Shown piece by piece: positions 8,486 to 14,470 of a stretch of 35,642 bases of DNA. Position numbers and translations under genes: made by a program. Position 1 is the first letter of the stretch; every line of letters begins with the position of its first letter. The DNA is from a virus: positions 1 to 35,642 of IMG/VR virus record IMGVR_UViG_3300042882_000845, one strand, 5' to 3'. The notes below the pieces were generated by a model. The model was given only the letters and a program-made list of their open reading frames with translations. It was not told where the DNA came from and ran no database searches.

Positions 8486-8535
8486 ACCACATAACAGGCC
8501 GCTGCAGAGCGTTTGATGCCGTCAGGTAAATTCAT
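8410..8535 (-). CDS. Possible 41-aa protein overlapping the next gene
   Basis: ATG 8535 overlaps the stop of the 57-aa gene (ATGA), and the frame reads MNLPDGIKRSAAACYVVW before stopping at 8410. The start coupling is like that of real genes here. The C-terminal half overlaps the GTG-started 8192-8485 frame and looks like out-of-frame sequence. Either this or the GTG frame may be mis-started. Confidence 0.3.
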   Translation of the reverse strand: MNLPDGIKRSAAACYVVWRPRASGVSERRGLQPTSAPSLLR

Positions 8536-8705
8536 CGGCGTGCCTTGCGCTCGGCAAACGCCCGGGCGAGCTTGGACACCTTGCAAGTGCTGCGCAGCTT
8601 GCAAGCCTCCTGCACAGACGCCTTGGCGTGCTTAAGCAGAGCCTTCACCTCGGGCGGGTCAGTCGGCTCGATGCTTAGGTCGTACATGTCGCGGGGTTTT
8701 GTCAT
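8532..8705 (-). CDS. Small basic helical protein (57 aa), unknown
   Basis: The frame starts at ATG 8705 and reads MTKPRDMYDLSIEPTDPPEV followed by a Lys/Arg-rich helical region with two cysteines (EACKLRSTCKVSKLARAF). It is five bases downstream of the membrane-protein gene stop and its own stop overlaps the following ATG. A small DNA-binding or regulatory role is possible but not shown. Confidence 0.55.
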   Translation of the reverse strand: MTKPRDMYDLSIEPTDPPEVKALLKHAKASVQEACKLRSTCKVSKLARAFAERKARR

Positions 8706-8709
8706 AAGG

Positions 8710-8865
8710 TTAGGGTTGCACGGTCACATGCCACAGGCCGATCTGGGCGAGGGCATAGCCAAACCAGACAAGGCCGTTCCATGCGTTGTGCTGGATGAGG
8801 GCTTGGTCTATCGCCACGGCGAAATACATGAGACCAACGAGGGCGATGAGGACGGCGCTAGTCAT
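8710..8865 (-). CDS. Small membrane protein (51 aa)
   Basis: The frame opens at ATG 8865, overlapping the previous stop (ATGA). It has two hydrophobic segments: residues 3-18 (SAVLIALVGLMYFAVA) and about 30-46 (GLVWFGYALAQIGLWHV). A two-helix membrane protein is expected. It is encoded far from the lysis genes, so a holin role is not indicated. It could act in superinfection or membrane association of replication; both are guesses. Confidence 0.6.
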   Translation of the reverse strand: MTSAVLIALVGLMYFAVAIDQALIQHNAWNGLVWFGYALAQIGLWHVTVQP

Positions 8866-9089
8866 TGTTTTGCGAGCCATTCGACTGCTGCGTCTGCGTT
8901 GCCAACGTCTCCAGCCATGACGGCATTGTCCGATACGATGCCGCAGTCCTGCAGATGGTTCATGGTAGCGACCTCATTAAGTCCGTGCGCGTCGATGTGA
9001 TCAGTCAGCTTGTTGCGGAAGATGCGGTCGAAGTTGCGGCGATAAAAGTCGCCATTCACCGCGCGCGGGCTGTCCCCTTTTCCGGCCAT
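8862..9089 (-). CDS. Conserved small phage protein (MAGKGDSPR type)
   Basis: This 75-residue protein begins MAGKGDSPRAVNGDFYRRNFDRIF, a start that recurs in small proteins of many unrelated phages and is of unknown function. The remainder is acidic (NADAAVEWLAKQ at the end). The start overlaps the stop of the 49-aa gene (TAATG). It belongs to the chain of small coupled genes between the recombination genes and terminase. Confidence 0.75.
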   Translation of the reverse strand: MAGKGDSPRAVNGDFYRRNFDRIFRNKLTDHIDAHGLNEVATMNHLQDCGIVSDNAVMAGDVGNADAAVEWLAKQ

Positions 9090-9238
9090 TAGCGTCGGGT
9101 CTTGGAGGTCTTTGCGGATTGCTTGAATGCCTTTGCGGTGGGTGAGCCGGCGGAACCGGGTTTGCGCATCTTCTCGCCCGATCCGGCGGCGATGCGTTTT
9201 TGTTTGGCATTAATATTTGCGTAGAGTCCTGACTTCAT
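9089..9238 (-). CDS. Conserved small basic phage protein (49 aa)
   Basis: The frame at 9238-9089 reads MKSGLYANINAKQKRIAAGS followed by a Lys/Pro/Ser-rich tail with KMRKPGSAGSPTAKAF. Proteins of this type, about 45-50 residues with an AKxKRIxAGSGEKMRKPG core, are widespread in phages. The strong positive charge suggests nucleic-acid binding, but the function is unknown. Other frames here, such as a Pro/Arg-rich one at 9001-9210, are shadows. Confidence 0.8.
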   Translation of the reverse strand: MKSGLYANINAKQKRIAAGSGEKMRKPGSAGSPTAKAFKQSAKTSKTRR

Positions 9239-9606
9239 GGTTTGTGTTTTGGTTGTTTGTTAAGGCGAAGCCACGCTTCGCGGAAGAGGTAGCTTTGGAT
9301 GTAGGCGCCGGTCTCCTCATCGTTGCTCACGATGTGGCGCAGAACATGCGCGGTGACGTGGTAAAGCTCATGGACGAGCGAACCGATGTCTTCGGCGTCC
9401 TCAATCCAGACAACGGCGTGCGAGTTGAAGCACATCGCCCAGGCGGCATCGCCCTCGTCAGGGGCGTTGTCAGGGTCATTGGGATCAAGCTGCAAGATCG
9501 CCACGCACCGCCGCAACGCCGTGCTCTGAGGGGTGCCTGCGAAAAACTCTACGGCAAGGCCGAAAGTCTGTTCGCGCACGGTGAAGCGGCGGGCGGGGCG
9601 TTTCAT
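9235..9606 (-). CDS. Small zincin-like (HExxH) phage protein
   Basis: With the preferred start ATG 9606 the protein has 123 residues; an upstream in-frame start at 9633 lies inside the previous gene. It has a clear H-E-x-x-H zinc motif, HELYH, at residues 79-83, followed by NDEETGAYIQSYLF, where Glu97 or Glu98 could be the third ligand. This matches small phage proteins with a putative metallopeptidase core. Substrate unknown. It sits between a DUF6378-like gene and the small conserved 49-aa gene. Confidence 0.7.
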   Translation of the reverse strand: MKRPARRFTVREQTFGLAVEFFAGTPQSTALRRCVAILQLDPNDPDNAPDEGDAAWAMCFNSHAVVWIEDAEDIGSLVHELYHVTAHVLRHIVSNDEETGAYIQSYLFREAWLRLNKQPKHKP

Positions 9607-9607
9607 T

Positions 9608-9901
9608 TTATTGCTGGGCGGCAACTTCGTCACATTCGGCCCCGCATGCTGCGTAGCCCGCGATGTCTAGCCAGTTGTCAGCCTTGGCGGCATGCGACTG
9701 CCGGCCTAGCTTCACGCAGATCATCAGCGCGGCGATGTCACTTGCGGTGACGACGACTGGGTAGCCGTTGCTGCGCGTTAGGTAGGCACTGATCATCGCG
9801 GCCTGCGTGCCGAAGTCATCGCTCGGCGCACCGTAGCTGTCGTTCCGCTCGCCGCATACGGCGGTGGCCGCGGCGGTCAAGATGGTTTGGGCGGTGCGCA
9901 T
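9608..9901 (-). CDS. DUF6378-like phage protein
   Basis: This 97-residue protein contains RNDSYGAPSDDF near residue 19 and VKLGRQSHAAKADNWLDIAG in the C-terminal half. The R-x-x-x-YG and KLgR....kxDnWxDiaGY patterns are typical of the DUF6378 phage family. Biochemical function is unknown. ATG 9901 directly abuts the exonuclease stop, consistent with the recombination operon. Confidence 0.75.
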   Translation of the reverse strand: MRTAQTILTAAATAVCGERNDSYGAPSDDFGTQAAMISAYLTRSNGYPVVVTASDIAALMICVKLGRQSHAAKADNWLDIAGYAACGAECDEVAAQQ

Positions 9902-10659
9902 TAGGCTGCTTTCTTAAGGCGCAGATTTGCGTAGTGCAGGAACAGCTTTGCTTTGAAGACTTCCCAATAAGCGTCGATGTTGCTTAGCTCCGAAACCTCA
10001 AAATCGTCTGGCGACTCCTTGCCAATGCGCACGATGGCGCGGCGCTCAATCGGCATGTCCGGCCGATTCTCGTTCCATAGTTGCTCGTAGCCGGCAAGCT
10101 GCACTCGGTGAGCGTTGTTGATAGCCTTGCTCGTCTTCCAGTCTAGCAGAACGACCTTGCCGTCACGGTCACGCGCGGGTGCGTCAATGGTGCCACCGAA
10201 AAGGTATTCCTCGGAGACCAATTGCACTTCGGGTTCAATGACGGAGAAGCCTTCCTTGTCCCACCAGCGTCGGAAGTTGGCGAAGGCAACGTTTGCCCTT
10301 TCAATGTCCGCTGCAGAAAACTCGGCGAGGTCAGGTTCGTGGTTGTGCAGAAAACATTCGATCATGAAGTGCGCAACCGTCCCAATATCGGCCGCCTTGT
10401 CGCGGACCTTCCGATAGTCTTGCCCTTCAATGCCTAACTTCCATGCCCAGTGGATCAACCCGCTGGTGTCCTCGCCGAGCTTGGCGATAGTCGAGGCGCC
10501 GGGCACGTCTGTGCCGTTTTTAAGCGGGTACTTCTGGTGAGCCCGGGTCTTTTCAAGGCGGACGATCTTGCGTCCGTCCTCGGTGAAGCGGTCGGGCTCG
10601 GCGGGTTTGACCGCCTTGGCCCTGCGCGTAGTTGCCTTGCGTGGTGTTTTGGCAGGCAT
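9901..10659 (-). CDS. PD-(D/E)XK exonuclease (RecB/Cas4-like)
   Basis: The likely start is ATG 10659 (252 residues); an earlier in-frame start at 10767 would extend deep into the SSB gene and add an Arg-rich shadow tail. The nuclease core shows GTVAH at 93-97, Glu144, the GGTIDAP Asp159, then LLDWKTS with Asp173 and Lys175, and QLAGYEQLW with Gln187 and Tyr191. These are the motifs of RecB-type PD-(D/E)XK nucleases found in phage recombination modules. It most likely resects DNA ends next to the adjacent SSB-like protein. A Lys/Arg-rich N-terminus of about 20 residues may bind DNA. Confidence 0.88.
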   Translation of the reverse strand: MPAKTPRKATTRRAKAVKPAEPDRFTEDGRKIVRLEKTRAHQKYPLKNGTDVPGASTIAKLGEDTSGLIHWAWKLGIEGQDYRKVRDKAADIGTVAHFMIECFLHNHEPDLAEFSAADIERANVAFANFRRWWDKEGFSVIEPEVQLVSEEYLFGGTIDAPARDRDGKVVLLDWKTSKAINNAHRVQLAGYEQLWNENRPDMPIERRAIVRIGKESPDDFEVSELSNIDAYWEVFKAKLFLHYANLRLKKAA

Positions 10660-10664
10660 GCTGG

Positions 10665-11237
10665 TTACCAGCTGATCTCTTGGTCGTCGGTGCCGGTCTT
10701 GGCCGCGGGGGCTGCGGACTCGCTTACGTCGAAGCCGTAGGCTTGCGCGCTGCCGCCGTCGCCCCAAGTAACGAGGTCAAGGACTTGGACCGCCTTGGGT
10801 TGCAGCGTGATGCCGGCGCCGAGGCTGGCCGTGTACCAGCAGTAGGGCACTACGGCGACTTTGAGCTTGGACCCGCCGCCGATGTTGTCGGTGATGGGCT
10901 GGCCGTCCGAGCCAAAGAGCTTCGGCTGGCGGCTAAAGGTTTCGCCTTCCTTGTTCTTGCCCATGGCTTTGACTTTGAGCTTGAGCTGGGTGAGGCCGTC
11001 GTTGTCTTCCCAGGGTGCTGCGTGCAGCTTGAGCTTTTCTTTCTTCAGCTCGCGCTTCTTGTCATCAAGGAACTCGGCGAAGAGGGCTTCGACTTGCTTG
11101 ATGAAGGGCTCGGCGTCCTCTGAGGACATCTCGAGGTTGACTTTGTAGACGCCAATCTCGTCGAACTTGGTGTCGGCGCGATTGAGGCTGGGATAGCGAG
11201 CGATGCCCGCGGGTGTGGTTAGGGTTTTTGTTGCCAT
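10665..11237 (-). CDS. Single-stranded DNA-binding protein (gp2.5/DUF2815-like)
   Basis: This 190-residue protein starts with a beta-strand region (IARYPSLNRADTKFDEIGVYKV) typical of phage SSB-type OB folds. A Lys-rich helical insertion follows (EFLDDKKRELKKEKLK), then a second beta region. The C-terminus is Asp/Glu-rich with an aromatic tip (TDDQEISW), the kind of tail that recruits partner proteins. The adjacent exonuclease and downstream nuclease/helicase genes support a role in replication and recombination. The family assignment is by resemblance. Confidence 0.75.
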   Translation of the reverse strand: MATKTLTTPAGIARYPSLNRADTKFDEIGVYKVNLEMSSEDAEPFIKQVEALFAEFLDDKKRELKKEKLKLHAAPWEDNDGLTQLKLKVKAMGKNKEGETFSRQPKLFGSDGQPITDNIGGGSKLKVAVVPYCWYTASLGAGITLQPKAVQVLDLVTWGDGGSAQAYGFDVSESAAPAAKTGTDDQEISW

Positions 11238-11241
11238 GATG

Positions 11242-11601
11242 TTATTTGGTTTGTGGTTGTTGTTGTGTTGGTACTAGAAAATCCGATCCGCGGAGGATGG
11301 TGAGGAAATCGTTAGCGCGCAGGGTGACCAGCCAGTCTTCGCCGGTGCGCTTGTGGGCAACGACCGGGAAGAGCTTGTCTTTCGCATCGCGGATGGCCTG
11401 GGCGATCCAGTCTTTGACTTTCGTCACCTGGCAAAATTTGACCTCCCAGTGGATGTCAGGCAGGCAAGGGCAGACGACATCGGGCGAATCGCCGAGGCCG
11501 CTGAACTGCTGGCCGCGGCGGATGCCGGAATCACCGAATGCGGAACGCAGCTCGTCTCTCCACATGCGTTCTCCGCGGGCTCCTTTCGCGCGGGAGTTCA
11601 T
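11242..11601 (-). CDS. Small PD-(D/E)XK nuclease, resolvase-like
   Basis: This 119-residue protein has the compact Hjc/VRR-type layout: KGARGERMWRDEL with Glu11, an RRGQQFSG loop, GDSPDVV with Asp41, then HWEVKF with Glu53 and Lys55. These are the catalytic elements of small PD-(D/E)XK endonucleases. It probably cleaves branched DNA during replication or packaging. The gene overlaps the DnaB stop (ATGA). The C-terminal Gln/Pro/Thr-rich tail lies just before the SSB start. Confidence 0.8.
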   Translation of the reverse strand: MNSRAKGARGERMWRDELRSAFGDSGIRRGQQFSGLGDSPDVVCPCLPDIHWEVKFCQVTKVKDWIAQAIRDAKDKLFPVVAHKRTGEDWLVTLRANDFLTILRGSDFLVPTQQQPQTK

Positions 11602-12986
11602 TTGTAGAAGACCTCCTGCATTTGACGCGACGGTGCGTAGACGGTGTCGGCGGTGTCTGTGGTGCGGTTGCCGAGGGCCGCGTTCTCAAAGCGGGTCAGT
11701 CGCGGGCGCCAAATAAGGTTCACCTTGCCGGTCGCGCCGGCTCGATGTTTTGCGATGTGCAGCTCGGCGTCTTGCGGATCGGGTTCAGTTTCTTGGTCGG
11801 CGGCGTAGTACGCAGGCCGGTGCAGTAGACAGACCAAATCGGCATCCTGCTCAATGCTGCCGGACTCGCGGAGGTCGGACATCTTCGGGCGGTTGTCGAC
11901 GGCTTTTTCTGCGTTGCGGTTTACCTGAGCGGCGGCAACGACCGGCACTCCCAGCTCCATGGCCATGGCCTTGAGGCCGCGGGAGACAAAGCCGACTTCG
12001 TTCTCGCGGGACTGGGCTCCGGCGTGGCTGACCAGCTGCAGATAATCAACAAAGATGACCTTCACGCCCCAGCGGCGGACGGCAAGACGTGCGCGGCCGC
12101 GGATGTCCAACATGGTGAGGCCGCCGCGGTCATCAACGTAGAGGGGTTCCGTGGCGAACTGGTCGGCGGCCTGCACGATGCGGAGCTTGCTGGCGTGGTC
12201 GAGGAAGCCATTGCGAACGACCTCAATGTTGGTCTCCGCGCGGCCGAGGACAACGCGACTGGCCAGCTCGTTGGCGGGCATCTCCAGCGAGAAATACAAA
12301 GTCGGGACGCCGCGGCGGGACATGTTTTCGCAGGCGTTGAGCATCCAGGCGGATTTGCCCATGGCTGGACGGCCAGCCACGATGGTCAGCTGCCCGGGGC
12401 GCAGGCCGCCTGTGAGGTAGTCGAAGGACTTAAAGCCGGTCTCTACGCCGAGCTTGGCCCCGGGCACCATCAGCTTCTCCAGCTCCTCCAGCAGGCCGGG
12501 CACGATGGCAGACGCGGGGCGCATGCTGTCGGTGGATTGCCCGAGGGAGAGCGACAAGACGGACTCGCCGGCGTCCTGCAGCACGCTGTCGGCGGGCTGT
12601 GACATATCGGATGCGGCAGACTGCAGGCGGCCGGCTGCGTTGAGAATTGCGCGGCGGGCGTGGAGGTCGCGGAGAGTCTGGACGTGGTACTCGACCGCAG
12701 CGGGTCCACCGGCGGTGTGGGCGACCATATCGGTGACGGCCCCGGCGCCGCCGACAAACTCAAGGCGGTCGTGGCTAGCGAGGACTTGCGTCACAGCCAC
12801 GATGTTCGGAACGCCGCCGGCTCCGCGGATGTCGCGGATGACGCCGAAGACTTGCGCGTGGGCTGGCGTGAAGAAAAGGTCAGCGTTGAGGCCAGCGATC
12901 TCGTCGATCATGCCGGGCTCAGACATGAGGGCACCAAGCACGGCGGCTTCGACCTCGGGCGCGTTGGGAACAGCTTGCTTTTTCAT
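11598..12986 (-). CDS. dnaB: Replicative DNA helicase (DnaB-like)
   Basis: This 462-residue protein has the two DnaB domains: an N-terminal helical domain (about 1-150; PEVEAAVLGALM) and a RecA-like motor. The motor contains GRPAMGKS as Walker A with Lys211, VIFVDYLQLV as Walker B, a Q-motif-like AAAQVNRNAE, and DLRESGSIEQDAD in the arginine-finger region. It unwinds the phage fork as a hexamer and would be loaded by the O-like initiator encoded upstream (14467-15309). A GGAGG lies 11 nt before ATG 12986. Length and motifs are those of a full enzyme. Confidence 0.95.
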   Translation of the reverse strand: MKKQAVPNAPEVEAAVLGALMSEPGMIDEIAGLNADLFFTPAHAQVFGVIRDIRGAGGVPNIVAVTQVLASHDRLEFVGGAGAVTDMVAHTAGGPAAVEYHVQTLRDLHARRAILNAAGRLQSAASDMSQPADSVLQDAGESVLSLSLGQSTDSMRPASAIVPGLLEELEKLMVPGAKLGVETGFKSFDYLTGGLRPGQLTIVAGRPAMGKSAWMLNACENMSRRGVPTLYFSLEMPANELASRVVLGRAETNIEVVRNGFLDHASKLRIVQAADQFATEPLYVDDRGGLTMLDIRGRARLAVRRWGVKVIFVDYLQLVSHAGAQSRENEVGFVSRGLKAMAMELGVPVVAAAQVNRNAEKAVDNRPKMSDLRESGSIEQDADLVCLLHRPAYYAADQETEPDPQDAELHIAKHRAGATGKVNLIWRPRLTRFENAALGNRTTDTADTVYAPSRQMQEVFYK

Positions 12987-13078
12987 TAGGCCGGACCTCC
13001 GTCGTTATTCTCGAGGATCGCTATGACAATCATTGCCAGCAGAAGGAGCAGCAGGTATGTCGTGAGCAGTGCGTTCAC
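12986..13078 (-). CDS. Possible 30-aa single-pass membrane peptide
   Basis: GTG 13078 opens a short frame with a strong Leu/Ile transmembrane segment (TYLLLLLLAMIVIAILENND) that stops by overlapping the DnaB start (TAATG). It overlaps the C-terminal part of the 13005-13325 frame in another phase. The hydrophobic run is unlikely to be chance, and the stop/start overlap matches the operon style. No partner is known. Confidence 0.5.
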   Translation of the reverse strand: MNALLTTYLLLLLLAMIVIAILENNDGGPA

Positions 13079-13325
13079 TTGCGAGCCTCCGTAGTGCGGC
13101 TCGACGCTTGAGCCAGCGATCGCACGCTGCGTCGACCATGAGAAAACTTTCGTAGGCGTAGGGAGAAATCCATAGGTCAGGGGTGATGGCGGCAAGTGCA
13201 GCGCGATTACGGGCTCGGTGGGTGGCGGTGATTTTTGCGGGGTTGCCGTCAAGGGTTTCCATGGCACTTAGTAAGACTGGGTGGTGTGCCGTGGCGTCTG
13301 TCCATGACTGTCCCAGACTGTCCAC
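13005..13325 (-). CDS. Unknown protein (106 aa), start uncertain
   Basis: The frame opens at GTG 13325, two bases after the preceding stop; an ATG at 13265 (METLDGNPAKI) is an alternative giving 86 residues. The body is basic and helical (HRARNRAALAAITPDLWISP; ACDRWLKRRAALRRL). The first codons contain a DNA repeat of CTGTCC every 10 bp on the plus strand (13298-13327). The C-terminal end overlaps the membrane peptide. Not recognised. Confidence 0.5.
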   Translation of the reverse strand: MDSLGQSWTDATAHHPVLLSAMETLDGNPAKITATHRARNRAALAAITPDLWISPYAYESFLMVDAACDRWLKRRAALRRLASERTAHDIPAAPSAGNDCHSDPRE

Positions 13326-13326
13326 T

Positions 13327-13557
13327 TCATGGCAAGAGTTTTTCTATGGTCAGATCAAGATTTTCGGGGTCAGTCATCAGCAGTGCTTCGTGCTTGGCTG
13401 AGGACACGGATGGGGTCAGCGCAGCGCAGGACTGCAGGACGCGCCGGAGCATCTTGCGCTGGCTGGTGAGGTCGGCGATCTGGGACTCGAGGGAGCGGAT
13501 CTTGAGCGACCCAATGCCCGCCTCTGCGGCCGGCCCAAAGTTGATCTGGCCGATCAC
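13327..13557 (-). CDS. Small helical protein, unknown
   Basis: The frame stays open from 13596 (89 residues), but a GTG at 13557 overlaps the preceding stop (GTGA), giving 76 residues, and is preferred. It holds a coiled-coil-like stretch (GSLKIRSLESQIADLTSQRK). It ends by overlapping the next region's start. Function unknown. Confidence 0.5.
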   Translation of the reverse strand: MIGQINFGPAAEAGIGSLKIRSLESQIADLTSQRKMLRRVLQSCAALTPSVSSAKHEALLMTDPENLDLTIEKLLP

Positions 13558-13742
13558 GCGGACCTCCTTCGCTTGGTCGTTGTTCCGTACAGCCACGCGG
13601 ACTTGCGGAAGTTAGGGTCGGTGATGATGCCGCGGGACGCCAAGAAGCGGTCGCAGGCGGCGTGGACCTCGAGGTGCCGGATGTATGGGCAGCCGGGGGT
13701 GCCGTCCTCAATGGTCTGCGTCTTGCCGTTCTTGGTCATCAT
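13554..13742 (-). CDS. Small protein (62 aa), unknown
   Basis: Tandem ATG codons at 13742 and 13739 overlap the stop of the previous gene. The protein reads TPGCPYIRHLEVHAACDRFL and ends in a basic tail TTKRRRSA. The sequence HAACDRFL echoes ACDRWLK of the gene at 13005-13325, so the two may be distantly related. No function can be given. Confidence 0.5.
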   Translation of the reverse strand: MMTKNGKTQTIEDGTPGCPYIRHLEVHAACDRFLASRGIITDPNFRKSAWLYGTTTKRRRSA

Positions 13743-13906
13743 TTGGATTCCTCCTTTTGGCTGATCTCCCAGGCATCCCGGAGGGCCATAAGGCCGGCCA
13801 TGGTTTGCTCAAAGAGTTCATTGACGGCCTTGGGGTTGATGATGATTTGGTTGTTTTTGCAGGTGACCGCGGGGGGCTTTTTCTTGGTGGGTGTTTTGGT
13901 TTTCAT
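13739..13906 (-). CDS. Small basic protein (55 aa), first gene after a regulatory region
   Basis: ATG 13906 gives a protein with a Lys/Thr/Pro N-terminus (MKTKTPTKKKPPAV) and a helical C-terminus (VNELFEQTMAGLMALRDAWE). A longer in-frame extension to 13996 reads through a poly-C tract and is not credible. It follows the palindrome and homopolymer region at 13931-13996, so it probably leads the transcript that includes the DnaB gene. Confidence 0.55.
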   Translation of the reverse strand: MKTKTPTKKKPPAVTCKNNQIIINPKAVNELFEQTMAGLMALRDAWEISQKEESK

Positions 13907-13930
13907 ATGTGGACAAAGGTACAGTGGGGG

Positions 13931-13949
13931 TAGGACATGCGCTGTCCTA
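13931..13949. promoter_or_regulatory. Palindromic operator-like site
   Basis: TAGGACA (13931-13937) and TGTCCTA (13943-13949) form a perfect 7-bp inverted repeat around a 5-nt centre. It lies 25 nt upstream of ATG 13906 and next to the homopolymer. The half-site shares GGACA with the TGTGGACA motifs found elsewhere in the window. A repressor site is the simplest reading; no T-run follows, so a terminator is less likely. Confidence 0.45.
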
Positions 13950-13959
13950 GGGGCGATAT

Positions 13960-13996
13960 AAATTTGATAAAGTAGGGGGGGGGGGGGGGCAATCAA
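13960..13996 (-). promoter_or_regulatory. Homopolymer-containing possible promoter
   Basis: On the minus strand TTGATT (13996-13991) is followed by one G, then 15 C residues (13989-13975), then TACTTTATC. The spacing from TTGATT to TACTTT is 16 bp and is formed almost wholly by the C-run, so changes in run length would change promoter spacing. The match to a -10 box is weak. The region falls between the nuclease gene and the 55-aa gene. Confidence 0.35.
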
Positions 13997-14470
13997 TTAT
14001 TGAGTTGTAGTTAAAGATTCTGCGACCTCGTCTAGAAGGTTCCAGTTACCCGGCTGGCGGTGGCGGTTAGGGTGATAGCGGACCTTTTGGCGGCCAAGGA
14101 TGTCGTCGAAGGACCAAAATACGAATTGGTTCCGGTCGGGCAAATAGGCGGCGAGGATGTCGAAGTCTCCGGCAGCGTAGGGTCGGGTGGTTGTGCCGCG
14201 GCCGCGCTTGACGGAAATGGAGTAGTCGCCGCGCTCTAAACTGGCGGTCTTGACCTGCACTGTGAGGCGTAGCTCGCCGCGGACTAAGACCCAGTCGGCC
14301 GTGTGGTCGTGGCCGAATGCCTTAAAGGTCTCCCAGTCGTAGACGATGCAGCCAGCGATAAAGAGGGCTTCGGTGAGGTCGCCGCGGCGGCAGTCGGAAA
14401 GCCTGCGGACGGCAATCTCCGGGACAGGAGCGTTGAGACCTTCGCAGATGGTGAAGACAGCTTGGGTCAT
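13997..14470 (-). CDS. PD-(D/E)XK endonuclease-like protein
   Basis: This 157-residue protein has GDLTEALFIAG with Glu34, HTADWVLV with Asp59, and LTVQVKTA with Gln72 and Lys74, followed by AGDFDILAAYLPDRNQFVFW. This order fits the PD-(D/E)XK family related to group-I-intron-encoded endonucleases and to resolvase-like nucleases. It is encoded directly after the O-like initiator (ATGA overlap at 14470), so it may act on replication or recombination intermediates. It is not intron-associated here as far as can be seen. Confidence 0.75.
   Translation of the reverse strand: MTQAVFTICEGLNAPVPEIAVRRLSDCRRGDLTEALFIAGCIVYDWETFKAFGHDHTADWVLVRGELRLTVQVKTASLERGDYSISVKRGRGTTTRPYAAGDFDILAAYLPDRNQFVFWSFDDILGRQKVRYHPNRHRQPGNWNLLDEVAESLTTTQ

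Noticed and set aside
9001-9210. 69-codon Pro/Arg-rich minus-strand frame
   Set aside because: It overlaps the conserved 49-aa and 75-aa genes in another frame and is a shadow.
13739-13996. 85-codon version of the 55-aa gene
   Set aside because: The extension is translated from the C-homopolymer and the operator region; ATG 13906 is the credible start.
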